DNA of 64,000 bases from Ambrosia x helenae (taxonomy: Eukaryota > Streptophyta > Magnoliopsida > Asterales > Asteraceae), in assembly GCA_030844895.1 (NCBI GenBank), contig CM061229.1:120169682-120233681 (forward strand), in the 5' to 3' direction. Numbering within the stretch: the first letter of the stretch is position 1; each line of letters opens with the position of its first letter. Below, in pieces: positions 33,107 to 44,447 of the stretch. Position numbers and translations under genes: made by a program. A model generated the notes under the pieces. It had not been told where the DNA came from, ran no database searches, and saw only the letters and a program-made list of their open reading frames with translations.

Positions 33107-36100
33107 TGTGACACCCCGCATTTTTAGGTTAACTCTTTTACTGAACTCTAGTTAATTGTCCTTGATCATATGTGGTTAAACACTTAGCTAGGGTTAGTTG
33201 AACAGGTCTTTCAGAATGTTATGTAGCAATAACACATGTTAGGTGATATTAACGTACGTTATAATTAGGAAAAATAATTGTCTTGACGCACACACGAATC
33301 CTATATCCCGAACGTTAGTGATTTGTTAGGCATGCATGATTATATGAATGATTGGATGTTGGTGAATGTGGAATAACACGTGTACGTGAATTGCATACTT
33401 ATGTGAACTACTGTGTGTTAGTTAACTTGTACGTAAACGTTATGAGATATGTGCACTTAGGGTAAAAATAAAATGAATTGATAAAACAATAGTTTTATAT
33501 TAGTTGGTAGGATTATTATTGTCGGGATTAATCTCGAGAGTTAGATAGGGCCATTGGGCTTGCTTATTAGATAAAAATCACTAGAGCCCGAAACCTTGGC
33601 CCATAATCCTAACCCTTAGTGTTTTGTTTATAAAAAAATAAAAATAAAACAAACCCTAAAACTACTCCTTGCGCCGTGGATTAAGAAGACCCCCCACAAC
33701 CCCCTTTCAATCTCATTCTTCACCAATCTTGCACTAGTTCAAGCAATTTCGGGTGCTATCTTGTGATTCTAGGGACTCTAGCAATTCAAGGTATGCGTTT
33801 TACATGTTAAATGATGTGTTTTTAGGCTGGAAAAATTATAAAAACTTTAGGAAATATACATGCTAGAATCGCAAAATCAATGTATGTCAATGTTTATGAT
33901 GTTTGTTGAAAGTGTTGATGAATATTGTTGATAGAAATCATACCTAGAGTATATGGTACATAAAAACTTTAGATTAAGTGTAATAATATGAATGTTATTG
34001 TGTTAATATGAGGTTATTGCATGATTATAAGGTATTGAGAATGATTAGGGTTTATAAGAGTCATGTTGATAAAATTCTGATGTGCTGACAGATTCATTGT
34101 GACGAATTGTAGGGCTGTTATAGAATGATTAAAAGGTGTAATCTGATTGTTTTCCATCGCCAAAACATAACTTATGGTGTTAGCTTTTCAAAAAGTCCAA
34201 AATCATGCGTTTTGGACCTGTTTTGTTATATATTTATGATTTTATAAGTTTAAAAGTATAATCAGATTTTCGGATATGAAAAATGGACCAACTTTAAAGG
34301 GGTATAACTTGAGTTTTACGAGTCTGTTGATCATGAAATTTGGACAGAGGTTGAGTCTCTGAGTATAAAAGCTTTTCCAATTGGATTCATCTCGTTTGGA
34401 TGAATCTACGATTTTTAATGAATTTTTATGTAAGCTTCTGTCAACAGCACTCGTTTTCAGAGGTGTCTGTACTAAATTAATTTTCATAAAATCTTGAGGT
34501 GTTTTTGACGGGAAATAAAAATAGTGGAGTCACGTAAAAACTTTTTAGAAACTTCTGTAAAATTTTGGGCACTTGAAGAGTTGATTTGGTATTTTATAAA
34601 AATTGGTTTCCATGACATAAAATCTGCCCAGAAAACACAGATTTGCGAGAAATTGATTATGTGATGATTCGAGTATGTTAATGAGTAGGGTTGTAAACAA
34701 ACCAAACGTTCGGTGAACACTTCGTAAACTGTTTGGCGGGAAGTTCGTTTGTGTCCGTTTTTTAATAAATGAACGAACACGAACAAAAAATTCCGTTCGA
34801 TTAACTAAACAAACAAACACGAACAAATGTCTCGTTCGTTCGATCGCGTTCGTGAACGTTCGGCAATGTGTTTGTTTATGTTCGTTTGTTTATATCTGTT
34901 CGTGTATGTTTGTTTATGTTCAATCACTAGTTAAAACCTAGGATAATTATGAACTTTTGAATTAGGAATATCATGTATTCATGCCTAAGTAATTTTATGT
35001 GTAAGTTAGTATAATTTGACTTATCGTTTAGTAGTTTAGTAGATGTACATTGTCTAATGGTTAATATTAACAATGTTTTTTTAGTTAGTTGCATATTAAA
35101 TGTTTGTTTGTGTTCAAGACCCGTGTTCACGAACAGTTCGCAAACAACTGAATTTCTTAACAAACAAACACAAACATAGAATTATGTTCGTTAGTGTGTT
35201 CGTGAATGGTTCGTTTGTCTAAGAAACCTTAACAAACAAACACGAACAAAGCCTTGTTCGTGTTCGTTTGGTTCGTTTACAGCGCTATTAATGAGTTGTA
35301 AGTTATGAAATTCTATATGAAGACATGCGTATATGTTATTTATGTGTTATAGATGCCATGATAGGTTGATGGTATGCAATGTGTGATGAGAACTAGCTAT
35401 GTTAAAAGTCTTAACATGTTGCATCATTTACTAGTCACCAACGATTGACGGGTTTTGCATGGTCTATTTGTGTCAAGTACAATTATTTGAGAGGTAACTT
35501 AAGTCTTGGTGTCAAGCACACTCAAACATTTTGTAACCTTGAATTTGATAGGTTATTGGTAGGCGAGTAGTCTTCCACGTTTACTATCTTTGCAGTTTAT
35601 TCTTAGCACGCAACCTAAGGTGAGTTTCACTAGTTTTTCTCAAAATCATGCGTCTCGGGTTTGAGACAACTTACTAAACTTTTCCTAGTCCGGTTGGGAC
35701 TACTTTCACATCCCGGGTTGGGATGCTATGACTCCTTGTGTGGGTCGGTTTTTACTAGTTTACAAACTTTGTCCTTGATGAACTAAACCAACACTATCTC
35801 TGTAAGTCCTTCACGTACCGAATGAGTTGCCGGGTTATGGCAAGCGGGTTATTAGTTGATAGCGCTATTAGGTCTGACAAACCTCACACCGGCTCGGGGA
35901 GCGCGGGAGTGAACTATAACTTAACGAATTTTTATCATTGTTGATAGGCAATGATGTAAGGCATGCAGCTCACTTTTGTGACTACACGTTCTTTAGCAAT
36001 TCGGTATATCGGTGTTAGTTATCATGAATGGGTTAGCTACCCTTGACATACGATGAACTAGTGTTTACATGGTTCTTGGAACCAACTCAATTACTTACTT

Positions 36101-36509
36101 ACGTGGTTTTGGAAACCAGTACTTTTACATACTCATTTACTTTACTATGTGAACTCACCAGCTTTATGTTGACACACGTTAGCATGCTTTTGCAGGTAAC
36201 TAGGTATGGAGCACGTCTGGGGCATGCATCATATCATATCATGGGCTTACAAACATTTAAACTTTCTTATCATTTAACTGGTTACTTTTGGTTTCTGGGC
36301 GCGGTGTTTTGCGCAGACGTTTATTTACTGTTTTGCAAATTCGCTTCCGCTATACTTAACTTGGTTTGGTTAAAAGTTTAAACTTGATTTTACAATAACG
36401 AACTAAATGGTTGGGCATTTAGAGTCGCTCTTATAACTTATGGCTATGAGATCCTGGTGTGTCACGCGCCTCGTGGTAAACCCCGCAGTGGAAATTTGAG
36501 GGTGTGACA
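33107..36509 (+). repeat. 3' LTR of Tekay element (with hAT-like insertion)
   Basis: Near-identical to the 5' LTR apart from a 610-base insertion; about 2793 bases without it versus 2792. The last kilobase differs by only a few bases. Confidence 0.92.
34686..35287. mobile_element. hAT-like non-autonomous element, 602 bp
   Basis: TTAATGAG is duplicated at 34678-34685 and 35288-35295, the 8-bp size typical of hAT. Ends TAGGGTTGTAAACAAACC and, inverted, TAGCGCTGTAAACGAACC form imperfect TIRs. The interior is rich in GTTCGTTTG/CAAACGAAC words. No transposase. Confidence 0.85.
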
Positions 36510-37030
36510 TTCTCATTTAGAGGAGTATCAGGAGACCTCCTTGGAGCTTTGAAGGGTAGGAAATCAGAGTTCAAGAAGAAGAATTTATCTTTCCAAGTGG
36601 ACACAAGACCAATGACGCTGGAAATTAGAGCTGGTTCACACTGAGTCTTCTCAATAGTAAACCAGTTCCCATTTTTGGCTAACATAAAAAACCGACGGTA
36701 CATAGCCAAAGAAGGCTCATAACCAAGGCAACGACACAGTATTTCGAAATGAATAATACGGGCTACACCGGAATGACTCAACTGATCAAGACTAAGTTGG
36801 TGGTACTCTAAAACATTGAGAAAAAACCTAGAAAAAGGGTATCGGAGATTACCCTGATCAAACTGACGGGTGTAAACAGCCACTTTGCCAGAGGAAATAG
36901 AGGTTACCGGAGTCTTACCCTTTGGAACAGAGGGTTCAAAAGACAACGGAATACCAATTTCCGAGCAAAACTGTTCAGCATCGGACTTGGATAACCGGGT
37001 AAATTGAGAAGCAAGATCACTTTTAGCCAT
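36510..37030 (-). pseudogene. Tat antisense gene, 5' portion of exon 1
   Basis: Starts at ATG 37030 (MAKSDLASQFTRLSKSD), preferred to the ATG four codons upstream because family members begin close to this motif. It encodes RYPFSRFFLNVLEYHQLSLDQL, ARIIHFEILCRCLGYEPS, FMLAKNGNWFT and LVSTWKDKFFFLNSDFLPF, the conserved core of the 'putative gypsy type transposon' family (PF04195). It ends at the TTCTC target duplication of the Tekay element and resumes at 21348. Residues read downstream of 36510 belong to the Tekay LTR, not to this gene. Function unknown. Confidence 0.8.
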
Positions 37031-37173
37031 AACGAAAAACAAGAGTGAAAGAAAAGGAAGGCACTTACCAGTTTTATAGAAAAAAATAGAGACGCCGGCA
37101 AAAGAGGGGATCGTGGGTGGAAGAAAGAAGTTATACCAAAAAGGGAATAGAATGAAGAATTAGAGAAGTTATC

Positions 37174-37188
37174 CCCTTTTTATAAATT
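37174..37188 (-). promoter_or_regulatory. TATA-like box for the Tat antisense gene
   Basis: TTTATAAAAAGGGG on the minus strand, about 145 bases upstream of ATG 37030. The 5' leader also contains a GGTAAGT donor-like sequence near 37066. This supports the antisense gene having its own transcription unit; activity is not shown. Confidence 0.45.
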
Positions 37189-37563
37189 CAAAATCTGAAT
37201 TTAATAACCAACAACGGTTACCAATGCAGAAATCATCCATCTGCCCTATAGGATGATGTCAGCCTAGGGCGCCCATCAAATCAGCAGCCGAAGCAGCAGC
37301 TGATGGGACATAAGTCTGCCCCCAAAAGTAATGATGGCTAGCGATAATTAATTATAAAAGTCATCATGAGAAGCGAAGGGACAGGAGTTAAGATAAAATA
37401 TTGGCAAGGACATGACACAAATATATTGCTCCCATGAGGGAGCTTGGGATCTGATAATTCCTCGGTACCCAGGTCAGCTTCACTAACGCTGTTACCGAGG
37501 CAAGAAACGACTTACAAGTCACAAGCACTTATAACTTCTTTACAAATTCTTATGACTGGGGGC
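37189..37563. other. Tat spacer and purine tract before 3' LTR
   Basis: Non-coding. A purine-rich ATGACTGGGGGC at about 37552-37563 directly precedes the LTR start and fits a polypurine tract. Confidence 0.5.
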
Positions 37564-38224
37564 TGATGACGTGGGTCCTAAAACGACCACGTCTAAACCC
37601 TTGTCAAGAAAATAAAGCAAAGTAAAAAGTGTTAAGGTTTGCTGGACTTCTTGGAGCTGAACAAGCTAACATAAGATAGCATGGCTGCCATACGGTAGCT
37701 GTGCAGCAGAAAGTGAACAGTAAAAACATTGGAAATATAAAAAGGTGCTTTGGCTTATTACTATTGGCATAAAACAAAACATCACACAGCTCCAAGCCAT
37801 GCCTAGGAAATAGTAAAAGCTGAAAATGCACTAAAAGGGCAAAGTCTCACTGCTGGCAGCATAAAAAGAGTCAACCATGACGAGGTATAATAAGGATGCT
37901 ACCATAAGGGAGCTCCTGGGCAGATTTCCATTGCCTATATAAGGAGACCCTTGGGTATGCATTCCACACACACTTCTCACTACTCCTTTTACTCTCATAC
38001 TCTCTACTTTATCACTCCCAAATAATACATACTTATTCTCACGCCGGAGTCCAAACGCAGGAGACCCCTCCTGCGTTAAGGCTAACGGTGTCTGTTACCT
38101 TGTGCAGGTCCATTCCAGGAGCTAGAGGATCCCCTAAATCATAACCTTAACCTAACATACCTTTAACATATAAACCTAAACATCTCATAACCTAATCCCG
38201 GTCATTTTCCTTCTTGTAGCAACA
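37564..38224 (+). repeat. 3' LTR of the Tat element (about 661 bp)
   Basis: Begins TGATGACGTGGGTCC after a purine tract, ends ...CTTGTAGCAACA. Contains the TATA box CTATATAAGG at 37935-37944 and a following CACACACTTCTCACT leader. There is no second LTR for comparison, so the right boundary is the less certain one. Confidence 0.62.
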
Positions 38225-38919
38225 GGTGACAAATAACATTATGCTTTTTGGATTTGTGGTGCTTCTAGTTCTTGATTAAACTTTTATTTTATTTTTTTAT
38301 ATAGAATCATTATGTCAAATATGCTTACAAACACTATATTATTCTAACAATAATCTGATATGTTGGGTTTTAAGTTTATCCGATGGTGTTATAACACAAT
38401 AAACATTAGGTTGAATGTTTATTGGGTTTAGTGTCAAAACACATTAGATAACTGATTTAGGGTTGGTTTTAAAACACAACAGGTAATTATATTGGGTTTG
38501 GTGTTAAAACACAATAGGTAACTATATTGGGTTTGTTGTTAAAACGCACAAGATTATGGTTTTATGGGTTTATGGTTTTATGTTAATCTAATAGGGTTAA
38601 AACACAACAGGTTATTGTTTTTGTGTTTGATTTTAAAACACACAAGGTTATGGTTTTATTGGTTTATAAGATATCTAGATTTTGATAAAACACACGATTC
38701 TGGTTTGGTTTTAAAACACACAATTTTGTTTAAAACAAAATACAAAACACAATTTGGATACAAAACACGGTAGGGGAGGTATGTTGATTACAAAACACAA
38801 TTTGAATACAAAACACAACATGGGTTACGAAAATAACCAGCTTAATAATATAAAAAAATGGGATTGTTAAAAAAACAAATTGTTCAACACAAAAAATGCC
38901 TTGAATAAAATCCCTAAAA
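38225..38919. repeat. Spacer with AAAACACAA-type tandem repeats
   Basis: From about 38380 to 38830, GGTTTTAAAACACAACAGGT and TTGGGTTTGGTGTTAAAACACAA words recur at irregular 25-45 base steps. No gene. The preceding 150 bases are featureless AT-rich DNA. Confidence 0.55.
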
Positions 38920-39567
38920 TCTCTCCTATTAATTATGATATTAAATTTTTGTAAAACTTGAATATGTATATAATTACCCTAATACCCTTGTTAATAAAAT
39001 AAAAGATTGTCACGTGTCACCGTCACAAGCCTTCTCAACCTTCTCATAAAAAGAGGCATTTGTACCCGAACCGTTACCTGCTTTATATATCTAACTTTGA
39101 GTCTGATGTAGAGTACCTTAAACACTCATTTTAAACTCTCGAGGTATGTTTTCTTGCTTTAGCTTTGTTTTCAATTGGTTGCGTATTGGATTCTTTCAAA
39201 GAGTGAATTGTTCTTTCTATTCGTTTTCGACATTGGGATGAACTAAGCTATATGGAATACGAGTTATAGGGCAGTTATAAGTGGCAAGATGGTCGAATTT
39301 TGTTCAACTGCTGAGTATTTTTCATCGCTTCTGTATTCCTATCATATCGTTACTCAATCATGGCTTCAAGTCACCTTTTCCTTACTTAATGCTTCATATA
39401 TATCCCATACACATAAATTATTATTATTGACCTTACTTCCTAATACGATCTCCTGATAATTTATACTTTACCAAAACAGTTCCATATTAATTAAGTTTTT
39501 TCGACCCACAATTTATCATGTCATATTAGATTTGTCAACCACGGGACGCTTCCGGGGTATAAACTAG
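38920..39567 (+). mobile_element. Probable Helitron, plus strand
   Basis: The 3' end is a hairpin-type ACGGGACGCTTCCGGGGT followed by CTAG (39564-39567) and T. A plausible 5' end TCTCTCCTATTAATTATG begins at 38920 after an A. The interior includes a promoter-like stretch (GCTTTATATATCTAAC, 39080) and an exon/intron-like CGAGGTATGTTTTC (39141), possibly captured host 5' sequence. No RepHel. Confidence 0.5.
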
Positions 39568-41217
39568 TTTATAAATGTAGTAGGCGGGGAAAGTAACATT
39601 AAGCCGTTCAAGACAAAAATAAAATAAAATAAAATAACACATTTAAAATATAATATTTACTGTACTTTTTTAAAATATATTAATAGAATATTTGGTTAGA
39701 ATCTCATACTTTACACAGGTTAAATAAATATAACGTTATATATTAGGTAATAAAAAAGTGTCTTTAAAACCCGTGTAACAGGCATGGGCAGAGGTTCTCT
39801 TGGGCAAACCCCACCCCACCTAGTTTTTTTTTTTCACTTCGTAGCGTGAATAAAAAATTCCCATAAAAAGTTTATATGTATTGAGTTCAGTCCCCAACCT
39901 TTTCGTTCAAGATCCGCCAATGGGAACAGGTTAAAAAAACTCATATATTACATTAGTTGAATAAATATAATGTATTATGTCAACAGTTTATTTGGTTAGT
40001 TCTTCGGATATCAGTTTATTTGGTTCGGGTTCTTTGGGTTTTCAGTGGTGAAAATATTACGAGATAACCGACCCAATTAACTACACCAGTTTTGGGTTTA
40101 ATTGCTAATCGGGTTCGGGTAGGGCTAAATGGTTATCGGTTAAATAGTTCGAGTGTTTGTGCCGTATATTGCCAGCCACACGAGAAAAACAAAAGCTATA
40201 ACTTAATAAGATTTTATCTTAGTTGCAGACTCTTGATCTCATGATATCAGCTTATACAAAGAATTATACTATTTTCTTTAACATACTTTAGATCTTAGAT
40301 GATTGAAACATGATAAGATGAAGATGTAAGGTTTGTATATAAAGAAGTTTTAGACCTGAAACAATAAATTTTTTACACTATCTCAATTTATAAGGAAAAA
40401 GTGAATATGAGGGTTGTTGCACACCTAAGCTTAGATGTGAAACCCCTCAAAACTAGTCGTTTTGATTAATTTATCTCATAACTAAAACCTAACACAATTA
40501 ATCATTAAAACTAACTTCGTTAGTGCTAAAATGAGCCACCTAGCTAACGCTGTTAGCGCTAACGACCTCCGTTAATTTTTAACCGTGGTTAGGTAACTGA
40601 GTTACAGTTCTCTGTTAGCTTTAACTCCGTTAACTTCTACCCGTCGTTAGCTAACTGAGTTATTGTTCTCTATTACCTTCTAACCGGGTATGTTCCCTGT
40701 TAACCTTAACTTTGTTAATTTTTAACCGCCTTTAAGTAATTAAGTTACCACTCCACATTAACTTTTGACTGAGTACTAACAGAGTTACTATTCCCCGTTA
40801 ATTTCTAGGCATCCTTAACTAACTGAACTACTATTTCCCGTTAAGTTCTGAGTAGGGTTTTGGATAGTAAGTAAAAGAGTTACTGTTCTCGGTTTTAACT
40901 CTGTTAATTTCTAACCATCGTTAGGTTATTGACTTACTGTTCCTCGCTAACTTCCAACCACGTTTTTTAACAGTAACTAACAGAGTTACTACTCTCTTTT
41001 AATTGACGATTGTAATTTTAGCAACGAATTTTGTTGTTATTTGGTGATATATGAATACCGCCTTTTAAAAGTCAATATGAAAGACCACAACACGATGCAC
41101 AACACGCGTGTATTAATACTCCTAGTTGAAATTGAATTATAGTAGAAGAAATAGAAACCAAACCCTATTGAAAGTGTAGAAACCAATTAAACCCTATAAT
41201 CAACTGTAGAAAATCTA
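39568..41217. other. Repeat-derived spacer, no gene
   Basis: Contains an (AAAAT)n tract at 39613-39636 and decayed GGTTCGGGTT words near 39990-40150. A degenerate tandem array at about 40500-41010 is built from TAACTGAGTTAC, GTTCTCTGTTA and TTTTAACCG words spaced about 60-90 bases. No coding sequence recognised on either strand. Confidence 0.5.
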
Positions 41218-42138
41218 TCTATACATATAATAAACCAAAGCCATTTTAATGACATGACACTCAAAGAGGCATTCTCTTCTTTGAGTGTGCCATGTGTCAT
41301 CCCATGTGGCATTGAGATATTTTAAAAAAAAAATAATTTAAAAATAAAATTGGATTTTTCACCCTCATGTTTCCTCCTATAATTTTTAAACGTTAATATC
41401 TTTAATATATGGGATTTTTTAAAGAAAAAAATTACACCAAATTAACGAGCGTTTTATTATCTTTCCAACGAGTACCATAGTGCTATATAAAAAACGGAGA
41501 ATTTTTTTTTGTGGGGTTTTGTTCATACAGGATAAAAAACGCAAAGTGTTCAGGTAAAACATTAATCATGAATAGACAAGTCACTAATTATGTTTAAATC
41601 AGTGAATATGAATTTTTTTTCAACCAGAGCCGAATAGGTTAATAAAGTTATACGTTGTTTTAAGTTAGGTATCAATATTAGTATGTTAGAGTTGTACATT
41701 TGTTTAGTCTTTAGGATAGGTGTTAAGAATTTTTTTTTTGTGGGGTTTTGTTCATACAGGAAAAAAAACGCAAAGTGTTCAGGTAAAGCATTAATCATGA
41801 ATAGACAAGTCACTAATTATGTTTAAATCAGTAAATATGAATTTTTTTTTCAACCAGAGCCAAATAGGTTAATAAAGTTATACGTTGTTTTAAGTTAGGT
41901 ATCAATATTAGTATGTTAGAATTATACATTTGTTTAGTCTTTAGGATAGGTGTTAATATTAGAGTTACATTAAAGTTCTACATTCTTTTAGGTTAGGTGT
42001 TAGCATTGGAGTTGTACATTGTTAATTTGTTTTAGGTTAGATATTAATATTAGAGTTATACATCAGTCTATTTCATATGTAAAATTGATGTATCATATTA
42101 AATTTTTCAACCCGAGACGCTCCCGGGGTATAATCTAG
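41218..42138 (+). mobile_element. Helitron, 921 bp, complete ends
   Basis: Starts TCTATACATATAATAAAC at 41218 after an A and ends GACGCTCCCGGGGTATAATCTAG at 42138 before a T, the standard A/T insertion site. It contains a direct duplication of about 228 bases (about 41499-41726 and 41727-41957). Non-coding, dependent on a helicase-encoding relative. Confidence 0.87.
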
Positions 42139-42189
42139 TTGTGTATATTTTCTTGATTTAGGACCCCTTTCTATGGCTTTACTCAATCA

Positions 42190-43054
42190 GGGTCTGTTTG
42201 GTATGGGGTAATGGAATGGATGGGGGAATGGAATGGACGAGGTAATGGAATGGACAAGGTAATGGAATGGATCATTACCATTCCATGTCTTGTTTGGTTG
42301 TCATGTGGGAATGAAACAAAACATTACTTTGTGTTGTTGGATAGACAAGAAAAAACGAATGAATAAAATCGATGGTTAGTGGTGGTCAGTGGCGGTGATG
42401 GTGGGTGGGTGACAATGGTGAGTAGTGGTGGTGGTGGGTGGAGGAGACGGCGGTGATGGGTGGCGGCGGTAGTGGTGGGTAAAGGAAATTGTGGTGAGTG
42501 ATGGTGGTAGGTGGTGGAGGTGGCGGTGGGTGGATGACGGTGGTAGGCGGTGGTAGGTGGTTTTGTATAGCGGCGGCGGTGGGTGGGTGACGGTGGTGGG
42601 TGGTGGCGGTGGTGGGAGGGTGAAGGTAGTGGGTGGTGGCGGTGGTGGTGGTTGGTGGCGGTGGTGAGTGGCGGCGGTGAGTGGCGGCGGTGGTGGGTGG
42701 TGACGGTGGTGGTGGGTGGTGGCGGTGGTTGGTAGCGGTGGTGGTGGGTGGTGACGGCGGTGGTGGGTGGTGGGGGCGGCGGGTGGTGACGGCGGTGGTG
42801 GGTGGTGGCGGCGGCGGTGGGTGGTGGCGATAGTGGTGGTGGGTGGTGGTGGTGGGTTATGCTTTTGTTAGTAAAGGGTGAATGGGGATGGAATGAAAAA
42901 AAAACATGGGGGGTGGATGGAATGGTTTTGAGGGAATGGAATGCCTTGTGGAATGGGTGATTCCATTCCTTTAGCCAACCAAACACATTATTTTTCATTA
43001 CCTTGTAATGGTCCATTCCATTCCCCCTTTCACTCCATCATACCAAACGCTACC
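42190..43054. mobile_element. MITE-like DNA element carrying a G-rich minisatellite
   Basis: Inverted ends GGGTCTGTTTGGTATG and (inverted) GGTAGCGTTTGGTATG match at 12 of 16 positions. TCA flanks both sides. ATGGAATGG reiterations form the subterminal arms. The core, about 42376-42866, is almost pure GGTGGT/GGCGGT/GGGTGG minisatellite. The long Pro/His/Thr frame on the opposite strand (43016 to 42324) is an artefact of this repeat. Confidence 0.65.
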
Positions 43055-43213
43055 TCATTTTAATTGAAAAGTAACAAAAATTTGTGATTTGGAAATTCGA
43101 TACTCTCTTTGCACAACCAATTCAATTAACAAACTATGAATAATTTTTGTGATTTGAAAATTCAATATCTATTATCGTGGGCTGCATCAAACTAATATGT
43201 ATTTATCATTTTA
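43055..43213. other. Short host spacer
   Basis: AT-rich, nothing recognised. Confidence 0.5.
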
Positions 43214-43895
43214 CTAGATTTATACCTCGGGAGCGTGTCGGGGTTGAAAATCTAATATTACATCTTATCCTCCTCAGATATTACCCTAGCTTTGCTATAG
43301 GTGGGATTAACTGAGTATGATGATGGTGATGAATTTTACATACGAAATAGACTGATGCGCTTTACAGTTACATGCATGAAAGGTTCGGGTAGCACCTAAC
43401 CTAAAACAATTAATAATGTATCTTCAATGTTAATGCATAACGTTAAACAATGTATAACTAATATTAAAATCTAACTAAAACAATGTACAACTCCAATGCT
43501 AACACTTGTTGTAAATAGAATTCATATTTACTAGTTTGAACATAATTAATGACTTGTCTATACATAATTAATGAATAACCTGAACACTTTTTGTTTTCAT
43601 GTATGAACAAAACCCCACAAAAAAGTAGTCGTTTTTTCTCCGCTTTTTATATAGCACTATGGTACTCGTTGGAAAGATAATAACACGCTCGTTAATTTGG
43701 TGTAATTTTTTTCTATAAAAAATCTCGTATGTAAAAGATATTAACGTTTAAAAAATTATGAGAGGAAACATGAGAGAGAAAAACCCAATTTTGTTTTTAA
43801 TTTTTTTTCCCTAAAATCACTCAATGACACATGACATCCTACATGACACTCTCAAGGAAGAGAATGACTATATGATTGACATGTAGGATTTAGCC
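43214..43895 (-). mobile_element. Helitron, minus strand, 5' end uncertain
   Basis: On the minus strand the 3' end is CCCGACACGCTCCCGAGGTATAAAT then CTAG at 43217-43214. The body matches the 41218 Helitron in opposite orientation (AACAAAACCCCACAAAAAAG, 43604-43623). The TCTATACATATAATAAA start is not found near 43895, so the 5' end is probably truncated or divergent. Confidence 0.65.
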
Positions 43896-44084
43896 TTTTG
43901 AAATTAATTTAGGGTTTGGATTTTAACTGTTTCATTGTGCCTTGACTTTCTCGATGAACCCGAAACACAAAATTATATCGGGTTCGGGTTTTAACCATTC
44001 ATCAGGTTCGGGTTAATCGGTTAAAAATAAAACCTCCATATACAGTCGTCAAGATATGTCTTAAAATATTAGAGTTATACAGTG
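43896..44084. other. Spacer left of the LTR array
   Basis: Includes GGGTTCGGGTT words; no gene. Confidence 0.4.
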
Positions 44085-44398
44085 TTTAAGGTTAGGTTTT
44101 AATATTAGAGTTATACAGTGTTTAAGGTTATGCACTAACATGGAAGATACATTGTTAATTGTTTTAGGTTAAGTGCTACCCGAAGCTTTCCTGCATGTAA
44201 CTGTAAAACGCATCAGTCTATTTCAGGTGTAAAATTGATATTTCAAATTAGATTTCTCAACCTGGGACGCTCCCGGGATATATTAGTTTAAAAAAAAAAA
44301 TTGTGGGTTTGGGTCAGGCCTGAGATTAGGTGATACCAGACCCAATTACCCTTTTTTTATATTAGAATATGATAACTTATGGCAGAGATTTGTTTTAA

Positions 44399-44447
<49 letters not shown>

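Larger units (their letters stand above)
21349..36509 (+). mobile_element. Full-length Tekay-type chromovirus (Ty3/gypsy), 15.2 kb, nested in Tat
   Basis: Two LTRs of about 2.79 kb (21349-24140; 33107-36509 including a 602-bp insertion) are flanked by TTCTC at 21344-21348 and 36510-36514. In order it has a primer site, an accessory ORF, gag, protease, RT, RNase H, integrase, chromodomain, purine tract and 3' LTR. Stops and frameshifts in gag and pol make it non-autonomous now. A solo LTR sits behind the primer site and a hAT-like element in the 3' LTR, so the element has been in place long enough to receive later insertions. Confidence 0.93.
16839..38224 (+). mobile_element. 5'-truncated Ty3/gypsy Tat-lineage element, split by a Tekay insertion
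   Basis: The Tat parts are 16839-21348 and 36510-38224. In order they hold the pol end (RT-adjacent region, archaeal-type RNase H, integrase) on plus, a spacer with reiterated GTGAGCTCCT words, an antisense coiled-coil ORF, a purine tract, and a 3' LTR. An archaeal RNase H plus an antisense ORF between pol and the 3' LTR is characteristic of the Tat group. The left edge is a blunt junction inside pol with an opposite-strand copia, so gag, protease, most of RT and the 5' LTR are gone. Confidence 0.82.

Noticed and set aside
23673..36381. 112-residue frames conserved at 23673-24011 and 36043-36381
   Set aside because: They lie at equivalent positions of the two Tekay LTRs; identity follows from LTR identity, not selection on a protein.
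21349..36509. Integrated plant pararetrovirus
   Set aside because: LTRs, TSD, integrase and chromodomain identify a Ty3/gypsy chromovirus; no movement or aphid-transmission type proteins seen.
38380..38830. CRISPR-like repeat array
   Set aside because: Repeat units and spacings are irregular and degenerate, in a plant nuclear TE context.
42324..43016. 230-residue Pro/His/Thr-rich minus-strand frame
   Set aside because: It is the translation of a GGTGGT-type minisatellite inside a MITE-like element; no start context or domain.
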